NCBI RefSeq assembly: GCF_902806685.2
Contig: NC_048537.1
Coordinates: 8,950,720-9,014,719 of the forward strand
Reading direction: 5' to 3'
Length of the DNA stretch: 64,000 nt
DNA from: Maniola hyperantus
Taxonomy: Eukaryota; Arthropoda; Insecta; Lepidoptera; Nymphalidae
Made by a program: the position numbers and the translations under genes. Within the stretch, counting starts at the first letter, position 1. Each line of letters starts with the position of its first letter. This document shows, piece by piece, positions 52,860-62,787 of this stretch. The notes under the pieces are model-generated. The model did not search any database and had not been told where the DNA came from. It saw nothing but the letters and a program-made list of their open reading frames with translations.

Positions 52860-53060
52860 TAGCATTATTATGCCCGCAACCTCATCCTCGTGGATTATAC
52901 AAATTTTACACCCCGCTATTTTTCCCCCCTTAGGGGTTTATTAATTTTCAAAATCCTTTCTTAGCGGATGTCTACGTCATAATAGCTATCTTTCAGCCTG
53001 ATATGTCCAGTAGTTTGAGCAGTGTGTTGAATGTTGATAGATCAGTCAGTCAGTCACCGT
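52860..53060 (-). mobile_element. CTGACTGAC-type repeat, minus short form
   Basis: CTAGCATTATTATGCCCGCAA at the left, CCCCTTAGGGGTTTATTAAT, CCTTTCTTAGCGGATGTCTA in the middle and GATCAGTCAGTCAGTCACCG at the right. This is the 44205 copy read in reverse. Confidence 0.6.
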
Positions 53061-53154
53061 TTTCTTTTATATTGTTAGGATGCAGCTACAAAAAACTCCG
53101 GAGTTACTAGAAAAAAGCGATTTTTTTTATTTATAACTAACTATATTACTTACT

Positions 53155-53960
53155 AGCTGACCCGCCCCGGCTTCGCTCGGGTGGAGTATTTCGGACTGGG
53201 AGTGTCATCGTGAAGCCGTTGCTTGATACCTAAAATATCAATTCACTATCAGAAATTCTAAAATCCCCACGATTTAGGACTTTAGTACTTTGCAGCATCA
53301 GGATTGAGGAGTTAGGATCCGAAGTTCAATGATGTAGCCTATGCTTGGTACCTAAATTAATTTTGCATCATCCGCAGTTACTGAAACATTATAGTTTAGG
53401 AGTGCTGTACCCTACATCATCAGGGTTGAGGAGTTGGGACTTGAAGTCTGAGAATAAAGTTGTTGCTTGGTACCTACAATATGAATTCACTATGAACACT
53501 TCCGACATTCGAACATTCACAAAATTTGCAAATCGGTCCAGAAACCTCGAAAAAATCGATGTAGAAAAAAGAACCACCTCCTTTTTGACAGTCAGTTAAA
53601 AACCGATGACCTTGAAATATTTACGGAACAATCTTTAAAATATCCCCTTTCTAACAAAAAAAGAATGAATGAAATCGGACTACGCGTTAATGAATTACAA
53701 CTCAGTATACATTTTAACTTTCATCCCCTCTCCTACGGGAACCATGCTGAATTTCGGGATAAAAAGTATCCTATATTCTTCCTCATAGTATGACCTCAAA
53801 TCGTACCAAGTTTCATTGGAATCCATTCAGTAGTTTCAGCGTGATGCGCGGCCGTGATACAGACAGACAGACAGACAGATAGACAGACAGACAGACAGAC
53901 AAAAATGAAAAAAATTACAGTTTTGGGTTCAGTATTGAGTATAGAGTGCCCTCGAAAAAA
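53155..53960 (-). mobile_element. Repeat starting CTAGCTGACCCGCCCCGGCT
   Basis: It starts CTAGCTGACCCGCCCCGGCT, TCGCTCGGGTGGAGTATTTC. It ends with TGCGCGGCCGTGATACAGAC, a long (GACA)n run (53860-53900) and CAGTTTTGGGTTCAGTATTG. Inside are three to four similar sub-blocks of about 80 bases (GCTTGATACCTAAAATATCA / ATGCTTGGTACCTAAATTAA / TGCTTGGTACCTACAATATG; CATCAGGATTGAGGAG / CATCAGGGTTGAGGAG), an internal tandem amplification. The frames at 53345 and 53389 lie inside it and are not genes. Confidence 0.6.
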
Positions 53961-54039
53961 AAATTCAAAATATCATCAATGTACAGAATTCGACCTGTTA
54001 CAGTTTTATTATAAGTATTGATATTGATGATTGATTGAT

Positions 54040-55800
54040 TGATTATACGTTTGCGCTTGACTGCAATCACACCAAACAGCTACCTAAGACGAAGTGCGAA
54101 ATATTAACCATACTATCCTACTAGTTGGTATAATAGGTATGTAAATCGTATACACGTTTTTAAATACAATTCCATTTAGTTACATTGTATTTAATTTATT
54201 CTTTTGCCATGACCATTATGCATAACCATATCATTCATGAATATGTTCAAAATTGTATTAACTGCGTAAGGATTATTATAAAAACTGATCAAGTGCATGT
54301 CAGAACTCACAACATCCTTAGCTTAACTTCCTTAACTTAGGGTTTCGTAGCCATGCTACTTAGTTGCTAAAATCTTAAGCGGTGTTTATTTCTTAAATAT
54401 GACAGTTATTTTTTGCGGTGATTCGAAGCACCCTACCTACCGAGCGTACCTGCCAGGAATTAAAATTGATACTTAGTGACAAATGGTCTTCAACTTGATG
54501 GCGTTGATAGATGTCTCATCAGTAAAATTTAGTTCCGAGTACGCTCAATTAAGTTATTAACTTCAAAAACAGGTCGGCAGTCGCAAGTCTAGCGTACTTG
54601 TATTAGTAGAGGTCACAGGTAATATCACAATCACGTCACGCCACGCACGCGCATGTCCGCAGCTTGTGGCGTCAAACTTGCTAGGTATCGTATCGAATTA
54701 CACCAGAGTAAAATGAATTTGTTTAATGAAGCATCTAAGTGTACGTTTAGTGCTTTGTAATAACCGAATCACGTTCTTTTTTCAGCTGGCAGCGACAACA
54801 GTAGGTAACAAATGGCGACATGGTACAGTTTTGTGAGGCAAGATTTATTCTTGCTAACCGACTTCATTTCTATCTATGTTAACGGCTCCACTATCGGGAT
54901 TAAGCAAATGATTATTAAAGTTTTACACAATCCTTTGACCACACTATTCAGGATATGGTGAATGTTTTGTTATTGGCGGCGAATTTTGAATTTTGACACA
55001 TCAGTTGACCGGCAGACCTCCCTGTTGTGTATTAGATAATTTTATATTCTGGAAAAACAAAGAATCTCAGTGTCATTTTTAAAAAACCTACATTGGCACC
55101 AACCATTCGGTTCAGCACGAATGTGCGGAACGATAAACTTGCCACCGGTCACACAATTTGCGAATGTCACAAATCATTTGCCGAATCCCGATGGTGGAAC
55201 CGAACCATTAGCGTGAAGGGCGGAGCGAGAATGAGTAAAATGCATAGAAAAACACTGCACGCGTGCTCGTGTTGACCTATCACTCTGATCTACTTGCTAC
55301 CCAACATGCGCCTGCATGCACTTTGTGTGTGACATTACAAATGGAACCTCCCACAGTGCCATACTATTGGAGCCGTAGTCGTAAAGCGATAGCGATCGAA
55401 TAAACAGTCATATAAACAACTCATTTGAAAATGTACTAATGTAATTTGCAAGTTCCTAAACGTGCGTAGGTAAAGGTATTTGGTCAAAACTGCCTTTAGT
55501 AATAGAAAAAGTTATATATTTTTAGGTTTCCGTACTGAAAGAAAAGCTAGGCTTTTCCAAGAAATCGATGTCTTCTATCGTAACTACATGCCACGTACAA
55601 TTGACGATTATTTAGATGCTTATGTGTTGTATATAATAAAGCTTTGTTTACACTAATCCTTAGCTTTAAGGATTTACTTTTAAAATAGCTTACTTAAAAT
55701 AGCTCCACTAAAACAAGAAAGATGCGTAAGAAGTCACATTTTCTATAATAAGACTGATAATTAAAATATTGGTTAGTTGTGCCATCAAACATTATCTATA
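54040..55800. other. Unique DNA without a supported gene
   Basis: A fragment of SINE family 1 (GCTTGACTGCAATCACACCA) lies near 54056. A strong acceptor (CACGTTCTTTTTTCAG ending at 54784) is followed by only 16 open codons. A unique GC-richer patch lies at about 55090-55380 (open for 60 codons from 55093, reading MAPTIRFSTNVRND..., with no known domain). Confidence 0.3.
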
Positions 55801-55802
55801 CT

Positions 55803-55990
55803 TCTATACTAATATTGTAAAGAGGTAATTGTTTGTAAGTTTGTTTGTAGGGGGTAATCTTTGGAACTACTGAACCGATTTTAAAAATTCTTTCACCAGT
55901 ATAAAGCTACATTATTCCTGAGTGACAGGTTTTATTCGAAGGGATCTCTAATTTTATTTTATTTTCTAAAAAATTAGAGATTACTTTTAG
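55803..55990 (+). mobile_element. Short repeat, AGGTAATTGTTTGT type, copy 3
   Basis: ATACTAATATTGTAAAGAGG, TTTGTTTGTAGGGGGTAATC, CTACTGAACCGATTTTAAAA, GCTACATTATTCCTGAGTGA and AAAATTAGAGATTACTTTTA match the copies at 43392 and 47302. Confidence 0.65.
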
Positions 55991-55999
55991 TAACAGAAA

Positions 56000-56935
56000 A
56001 AATATATCACCGTAAGAATTTACGAGGTCTAATTAGGCTTTTTGTTTCGCGAATCAACTCTATAGGCACTGAAACTAATTATTAGCCCTCTGTGAACTTT
56101 TTATCAGCCGCTCGAACAATGGGAACGTGACCGCACTAGCGATTACTAACTTTATTATTAAACTCCCCCACGGCCTACTACCGCTCGCAGTAAAGAGTAA
56201 ATACAACGGGCGGCGTAGCGCATTGCCTTCCTCGTATCTTGCCTACATGGGTTGCCTCGTTACGATAAGTAAATGCCAAAGCTATATATGTAAATTATCA
56301 TAAACTAACTATCAAATCAGAATTGACTCCGGCGAAACTATAAAAATAACAATATTATAAAGTCCCCGCATGCTCGGGACGGAAACGTTCGCGTATTTAC
56401 AGCTGTGATTACATTGGCGCCGATTGCTTTTCGAAATACTCGTACCTAAGTGTCCGACAGTTTGTTTTCGCCTCAAAATGCAAAATCATGTGCTTTTGCA
56501 ATACGACTCATAATGGATAAATTATTGCAGATAGGCTGTTAGGTCTTTATTTAAATCGTATCAGATAAAATTATTTTTGCGCAATTGCATTGCCAACGAC
56601 TTGAAATTTTTAGCTTCAATAAAATAAATCAACTTATTTTATGTTATTTCCAGAGCTTTTTATTTGTTACACTTAGTTCGTGTGGCGTTAATCGCATTTA
56701 CCAAACTTTTATGATTTTTATTCCTGGTGTATTATATAGGTATCTATGTGAGTACGTATGTAGGTACGTTTTGAATCCATTTTCGGTATTACCTATTAAT
56801 TAAACATCCGATGTACAAAACGAGACATGGACATAAGAAACAGGCAGCTTGCAGACGTTCAATATATCAAATCCGCATAGATGCAGAAAGGGCCACATCT
56901 TATTTATCTTTTATTAAATTAAAAAAAAAACTGCA
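56000..56935. other. Unique DNA without a supported gene
   Basis: A GC-richer patch at about 56160-56270 (CCTACTACCGCTCGCAGTAA, CGGGCGGCGTAGCGCATTGC) could be an old MITE or regulatory DNA. No exon was recognised. Confidence 0.3.
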
Positions 56936-56939
56936 ATCA

Positions 56940-57545
56940 CTTCGGGGGTTAAATAGGGGAAAAAATGTATGAAAATTTGACATAATTATAAGTTATAGGT
57001 ATCCATGAAATCTCGTCGGTATTTATAACTTTCACGCCGACAAAGTGGTGAAATAAAATTGTGATAATTTTTTTAGGGTAGCTCCCCTACAGATAAAGTG
57101 GGGATGAATTTCTTTTTCTCGTCTACCCCATAGTGTGAGGTATCGTGAATAGGTATCTTAAAATACTGTGAGTGTGGGAACATCATTTTTCGATTTCTAG
57201 ATCCGTTCGTAAAATATGATGTTTTAAAGTGCTAATTTTTATTAGAGTCAAGTGCGCCCCCCCCCCCTCCCCCCTTTCAGCCAAATGGTAGTACATAGGA
57301 ACGTGAAAAAATTCACAGCAGTAGTATATTATAATCAATTTTAAAGGAAAACTATCATGGCTAAATAGGGTTCAGAGGTTAAGGAGTATCTGTTTTTCGA
57401 GGTTAATTATTGTATGTAGATATTATGAGTTGCATATTAATGTATATTATAGTTTTATTGTATCTATTGTATTTGTGATTGAATTATGACTACGGAAACC
57501 TACACTGTGTGTAGCTCGCCACGCACTTGGCCAGATTTTAAAAAA
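56940..57545 (-). mobile_element. AAAACCGGCCAAGTGCG repeat, minus copy
   Basis: Read in reverse: AATCTGGCCAAGTGCGTGGC, GTGTAGGTTTCCGTAGTCAT, ACCTCTGAACCCTATTTAGC, CCATTTGGCTGAAAGG, an expanded run of G interrupted by A (57246-57275 as C on the plus strand), GGATCTAGAAATCG and GTCGGCGTGAAAGTTATAAA. The (GACG)n end is missing. Compare 34523 and 37753. Confidence 0.7.
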
Positions 57546-58280
57546 ATGCGGGTCCGCTAGCCGATTATAATGCTTCCTCAGATTATAATTTTCAAAATAT
57601 TTTTATTGTACAGAAGAAGAAGCATCCAGTTACAATTTTATTAGAAGTAGGTACCTAAACCAGATAATACAGACTTGTACATAAGATGTACCTACCTAGC
57701 TACCTATTTTTGATTTTTATTAGTATCTAAGTAGATACTGATTGTAGAACGACTCTCATCGTCAACTAACTTTTTAACCTTAAGATACCTAGTAAGAATA
57801 TAAAAATATTCATATTTATTCAGACTAGTAGGTGCCTGCCTACTTAAGTCTTCATAAAACGTTTATAGTATTCTGCACTATAAACCATAAAATGTTAAGA
57901 TTAAGGTCAATAATGCGATGAATATGATAACTGCTATGAAAATAAATACTTACCTATTTACCTTCCTACGTAGCGCACGTAGCTAGGAGTGGCCTAATAA
58001 TAGCCATTAATTGATAGTGTTTTTGTTTACATAAACACATTATTTTACTAGTGTCTATACCTATAACACGACAAGTAAACTACGAATAATACCTACTTTA
58101 AATAAATAAATGAATTAAATAAAAATATTTTTACTCAATTAAACTTTTACAAGTACTTTTGCATCTACCACTGGTTCGGAATGCCTTTCCTACCGAAAAG
58201 AACCAGCAAGAAACTCGGTGGTTGCTCTTCTTCTTCACTCTGGGCTGGTTTCCGCTCTTAAACGTTTTCGTCTGTTGTGC
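57546..58280. other. AT-rich DNA without a visible gene
   Basis: The sequence is rich in TAGGTA/TACCTA words. Near 58165-58275, CCTTTCCTACCGAAAAGAAC and CAGCAAGAAACTCGGTGGTTGC look like part of a dispersed element, but the identity is not certain. Confidence 0.3.
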
Positions 58281-58612
58281 GTATCATATTTTACAAACGG
58301 ATCTAGAAATCGAAAAATGATATTCCCACACCCACAGTATTTTTAAAAGACCTATTCAACGATACCCCACACTATGGGGTAGACTAGAAAAAAAAAAATC
58401 ATCCCCACTTTACATGTAGGGGAGCTACCCTAAAAAAAATATTTATCACAATTTTATTTCACCACTGTCGGCGTGATTAATATTTATACCCATGCCAAAT
58501 ACAGATTTCTAGCACTAATAGTCTCTGAGATTAACCGAGGACGGACGGACATACGGACAGACGGACGGACATGGCGAAACTATAAGGGTTCCTTGTGTAC
58601 TACCGAACCCTA
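58281..58612 (+). mobile_element. AAAACCGGCCAAGTGCG repeat, 5'-truncated copy
   Basis: It begins in the middle of the family at GTATCATATTTTACAAACGG and keeps the complete 3' end: GTCTCTGAGATTAACCGAGG, (GGAC)n, CATGGCGAAACTATAAGGGT and CTACCGAACCCTAAAAAGG. This is the copy that shows the terminal TACCGAACCCTAAAAA best. Confidence 0.7.
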
Positions 58613-58747
58613 AAAAGGTTATATCCATACCCACAAATGACTTTTGGACTTTCCTTTACTTTCAATAGTATATGTACGTACTACGTGTAGATATAATAAT
58701 ATGTAAGTTTGTTAGACTTAGGCTGTCTTGGAGACTATACCTAGACA

Positions 58748-58966
58748 TCCATACTAATATTATAAATGCGAAAGTGTGTCTGTCTGTCTGTCTGCTAGCT
58801 TTTCACGGCTCAGCCGTTGAACCGATTTTAACGAAATTTGGTACCGAGATAGTTTGTATCCCGGGGAAGGACATAGGCTACTTGTTATCCCGGAAAATTG
58901 AAGAGTTCCCACAGGATTTTAAAAACCTAAATCCACGCGTACGAAGTCGCGGGCATCAGCTAGTCT
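58748..58966 (+). mobile_element. Short CTAGT-type repeat, best full-length copy
   Basis: It runs from CCATACTAATATTATAAATG through (TCTG)n, TAGCTTTTCACGGCTCAGCC, GAACCGATTTTAACGAAATT, CCGGGGAAGGACATAGGCTA, TTATCCCGGAAAATTGAAGA and CACGCGTACGAAGTCGCGGG to CATCAGCTAGT. It has no Pol III boxes and no ORF; the 98-codon frame across it is an artefact. Known: a very common lepidopteran dispersed element. The CTAG|T end and preceding GC-rich stem fit a Helitron-like non-autonomous element, but I cannot prove the class. Confidence 0.8.
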
Positions 58967-59289
58967 AAAATAATATCGTTGCTTAAGTTCTAATTTCTAC
59001 CTAAGAAAAATTAGCAGCTTGATCTAGGAGAGCGAAACAAGCGAAAATCCCAAAAAAAAGTCAGTAGAAACCCGCAAGTAGGTTTAAAAGTATGGATGAC
59101 TGGGTTAAATAAGTAAGTTTAATTTTCCGAGGTCCAATACCTGTTGTTACTTTTTCTTCTTATAAAAGTTTTTACTAGACGTTTCCTTGTTTCTGATTGA
59201 CTGAAATGATGTGGGAGGCGTCTCTCGATATATCTGTGCTCGATTCTCTCGCGAATGACAAAAATGCCGAAAAATGACTTACCTGCTTA

Positions 59290-60053
59290 GGATATGCGTC
59301 ATCATCATCACAACCCTTTGCCGGCTCACTAGTCACTACTACTTCACTCTTCCACTGCTGAGCACAGACTCCTCTCAAGATGAGAAGGGTTTGGACCATA
59401 GTCCACCATGCATGGCCAAGTTGGTTTTGCAGACTTCACATTCCTTTGGAAACATTATGCAGATTCACAATGTTTTCTTTCACCGTTAAAGCAAGTGATA
59501 TTTGAAACGTTATGTTGAAACGTACGTTTCGGAAACGCACACATTTAAGGCGAGTCACCGAGGCGGGCAGCGCGGCTTTGAATTAAACCGCTTGGCAACG
59601 TTCAAATTCTGTGTTTCAAACGTTAAATTTGAATTTAATAAATTATAGAAGTCCTGTTGAAAACCAAAATTTTGCAGGTTCTCTGTAGTACTTAAAGAGA
59701 AATATTTCCATATAAAAATTATTTGCCAAGTCAGAAATTTTAGTATTTAATAATTCGTTTTAGACTTTTATTTCGGCTTATTTCAAGATTTTATTTGAGC
59801 GAGTGAAGTACTTCCTATTGTGAATCAAAGTAGCACATTCTTTAGACAATGTCTTTAGGTATATTGTATATATTTAGCAAGGCCATTATTTAATAGTAAA
59901 TACCTAAAACATTTGATCTAGCAAACCAGTTTTTTCCGCTTAGCCTCGGTGACTCGCCTTAACTTTCCCAAATTCCGGAAAGTTAAAGGTGTGTGCCCGG
60001 AGCTCAAGCTCTTTCAAGCTGATGTCTTAACCACTAGGCTATTAATGATCGCT
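59290..60053 (-). mobile_element. SINE family 2, interrupted by a TTAA-flanked MITE
   Basis: The tail side (CGTCATCATCATCACAACCC, GGCTCACTAGTCACTACTAC, GAAGGGTTTGGACCATAGTC, TTTCACCGTTAAAGCAAGTG) stops at 59548. The head side resumes at 59963 (ACTTTCCCAAATTCCGGAAA, GTGTGCCCGGAGCTCAAGCT, TGTCTTAACCACTAGGCTAT). The B box is decayed. Removing the MITE and one TTAA joins the SINE in register. Confidence 0.8.
59549..59958. mobile_element. 410-bp TTAA-flanked MITE (piggyBac-type target)
   Basis: TTAA at 59545-59548 and 59959-59962 flank perfect 16-bp inverted repeats GGCGAGTCACCGAGGC / GCCTCGGTGACTCGCC. The middle is AT-rich without an ORF. A TTAA target duplication is the hallmark of the piggyBac superfamily, so the element was probably moved by such a transposase. 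It entered a pre-existing SINE. Confidence 0.8.
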
Positions 60054-60115
60054 TGTAAATTTGTAATAATATATGTATAAGTATCTAAATAATCTAATGA
60101 TTAAAAGCGCCAGTT

Positions 60116-60285
60116 TTTAAATGCGAAAGTGTCGGTATGTCTATCTGCTAGCATTTCTCGACCCATAAGTTTAACTGATTTTGACGAAATTACAGAAATA
60201 ATTTACCTACCTAGACTTTACTTTTGGTACCGGAAAACCAAAGAGTTCCCACAGAATTTTTTAAAAAACTTAATCAACTTAACAA
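60116..60285 (+). mobile_element. Short CTAGT-type repeat, decayed
   Basis: TAAATGCGAAAGTGTCGGTA, GCTAGCATTTCTCGACCCAT, AACTGATTTTGACGAAATTA, GGTACCGGAAAACCAAAGAG and CACAGAATTTTTTAAAAAAC are in order. The GC-rich 3' end is lost. Confidence 0.65.
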
Positions 60286-61011
60286 AGTTACGGCACATAC
60301 CTACCTAGCTACGTCCTTCTACGTAAGTACTTACTAGGATTACCTACCAAAGTACGTAATCTATAGAAAAACGGTTTTATTAATTATCTATTGAGTTAAT
60401 GATGAAGTTTTTGACGCCTGGAAAAGATATTAAATTTATAATTAGTTAACTATGTATTTGTAATAAACCCAATAAAATAAACTTAGAAAATCCATGCTCT
60501 ACTCATTTATTTTAAAATGCTACCCATGCGCCATCTATTGACACTAGGGAAAATTAGTAAGCAAGTCAAACATCAGCGACATCTAGCGACACAGAAGTAA
60601 CTCAATAATTTTGGCATGTGCTCGTTCACTATTTTGTTTATTCATGCGATATTTCGCTACACACTAGTGGCAGAGTGAACGACTAGTGATTTAGATTTCA
60701 ACGCGCTTAAAGCTCGCAAAATTATAGTTCATATATTTCAGATTTGTAAAATTGCATCGTTACTTAAATCTATCAAATTAATTATATAATGCTCTACATG
60801 AATCTGAAACAATAGGTAGGTACCTACTTTAATTTTTATAACTATTTTGTTTTTATGTAAGTTTACCCGTGTAAATATATTCATTAATGCAATAAAATAC
60901 ATTTACTTAGATATGTTTTTTTTTATCTTTTGACGGAAAATACATTTTGCATGTAAACAAAATATAATTATATACATATAGAGAAAAATAAAATACAGCA
61001 TCATCCGTACT

Positions 61012-61190
61012 TCTGTATTAATATTATGAATGCGAAATCTATCTGGTAGCTTTTCACCGCCTATCGTTTATCCAATTTTGACGAAATTTGATACATAGAT
61101 AGCTTGCATTCCGGGAAAGGTTTATACTCCGGATAATCAAAGAGTTCCAACGGGTTTTTAAAGCATTTAAATCCACTAGGATGAAGTTAT
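61012..61190 (+). mobile_element. Short CTAGT-type repeat, decayed
   Basis: CTGTATTAATATTATGAATG, GGTAGCTTTTCACCGCCTAT, CAATTTTGACGAAATTTGAT, GATAGCTTGCATTCCGGGAA, AATCAAAGAGTTCCAACGGG and AAATCCACTAGGATGAAGTT are in order. Confidence 0.65.
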
Positions 61191-61707
61191 CATCGTTTAT
61201 TTGGTAAGTAGGTACAGGGATAGCTTGAATCTTGGAGAGTTTAGGCGGAGTTTTGGGCTATGATCACTGCAACACAGTTCATTTTTCTGCAGGATCATCG
61301 TTCCCACTTGTTATTATGATTCATAAGTTTCATTGAAGTAAATAAGTTTGTAATAAGTTATTATTGTAAATTAATGTGTGAAAAAAATAAAGATTATTAT
61401 TATTAGCATTTTTTTAAAACCCGAAACTTACGCAGGCAAAGTCGCCGGCATCAAATTAGTAGGTACTACATATAAAATGACCGGGAAATAAAAGGTTACA
61501 TTGACCGTCGATGAAAGACCTGGCTGTCTCGCTGCCTGCTCTGCGGCGCACCGTATGCCGAACACGTTCACTATTGTTTTAAATAAAGTTCGAAATAACG
61601 AACCGCGTGACTGTCAGATATACTGTCTCGTTAGTCATGGGGGTTTCGCTCCTCCACAGTTTGCGAATTTAACTATCATTTTCCAATAAAAAAATTACCA
61701 AAAAATT

Positions 61708-61985
61708 AAAAACCGACTTCGATACACAAACACTAAAAATTGAAAAATAATTTAATTTATTACCGAATATATTATGTATACAAGAGTTAATATAGTTCCA
61801 TAATAATACTTTTTGGTGCCGGTGCCAATTAGCTTTAGCTGAGCGAATCGTCTAGACTTCATATTTTTATGAGACTCCACAATGGCACCTCATTGGCACC
61901 GACCCCAAAAAATATTGTTATGGAACTATATTAACTTTTGTATGCATAATATATTCGGTAATAAAGTGTACCGAAGTCGGTTTTT
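61708..61985. mobile_element. 278-bp foldback element
   Basis: The 14-bp ends AAAAACCGACTTCG / CGAAGTCGGTTTTT are followed, after a 30-base unpaired stretch on the left, by long paired arms: TTATTACCGAATATATTATG with CATAATATATTCGGTAATAA, TTAATATAGTTCCATAA with TTATGGAACTATATTAA, and TGGTGCCGGTGCCA with TGGCACCGACCCC-like. The centre carries CTTTAGCTGAGCGAATCGTC. There is no ORF. Confidence 0.75.
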
Positions 61986-62587
61986 ATTTTTTTTGTAAAA
62001 AAAAAGTGTTAAGTTAAGTTAGGTTTAGAGTTAAGTTAAGAGTTAATTTAGTGGCCCCATAGTATTAAAATATGCTATGCTTGGTTAAAAATCTACTGTT
62101 TACTAAGCTATTACACTGATCGCGAGCAATTTACTCTTATCCGTTGAGGAGTTCCATTATCTATCTTCGAAGATGTTCATCAGATCTTCACCAAATTTAA
62201 ATGGGACCAATTTTGAAGAATACCCTTTCAAACAAAAAAAGAATTTTCAAAATCGGTCCAGGCGTCTTCGTGTAATCCGGTAACATACATAAAAAATATA
62301 TTAAAAAAAAAAAAAAAAACAGGTACCTTTGATAGTAGATATAAAACAAGATAACTAATCATAAGATAAGATACCTTAAATATATCGAAATAGGTACTTT
62401 TTCTATTCCAGGGACTAACATTTTGTATAAGTATATATTGGAATAAGTATGTACTCCAATATATACGAAGAATATGTTCGTTGCTTAGCTTGGTAACGAA
62501 AAATACTTTCCTATTTAAAAAAATATACCGATTGGTAAAATAGGTAGATTTTATAAATCTGAAACATAATATAAGTATGATTCATTC

Positions 62588-62787
62588 CATACTAATATCA
62601 TTGTAAACGCAAAACTTTGTTTGTCTATTTGTCTGTTACTTTTTCACGAGCCTTCCGCTTTACCAAATAGCTTAAATACAACCCGAAGATCGATATAGGC
62701 TACTTTTTATCGCAGAAAACCAAAGAGTTTCCACAGGATTTTACAAAAACCTAAATCCACGCGGACAATGTCGCGGGGTCATCTAGT
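62588..62787 (+). mobile_element. Short CTAGT-type repeat, near full length
   Basis: CCATACTAATATCATTGTAA, TTTGTCTATTTGTCTGTTAC, TATAGGCTACTTTTTATCGC, CAAAGAGTTTCCACAGGATT and CACGCGGACAATGTCGCGGG to TCATCTAGTA. About 25 bases are missing after the TTTTCACG motif. Confidence 0.7.

Noticed and set aside
54785..54840. Strong acceptor followed by a short open frame
   Set aside because: Only 16 codons to a stop and a poor donor; too little to support an exon.
58672..58968. 98-codon ORF near a CTAGT-type repeat
   Set aside because: It lies almost wholly in a dispersed repeat present many times in the window; the frame is not kept in other copies.
62010..62050. GTTAAGTTAAGTTAGGTTTAG string resembling TTAGG telomere repeats
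   Set aside because: It is only one TTAGG within TTAAG-type simple sequence next to a foldback element; not a telomeric array.
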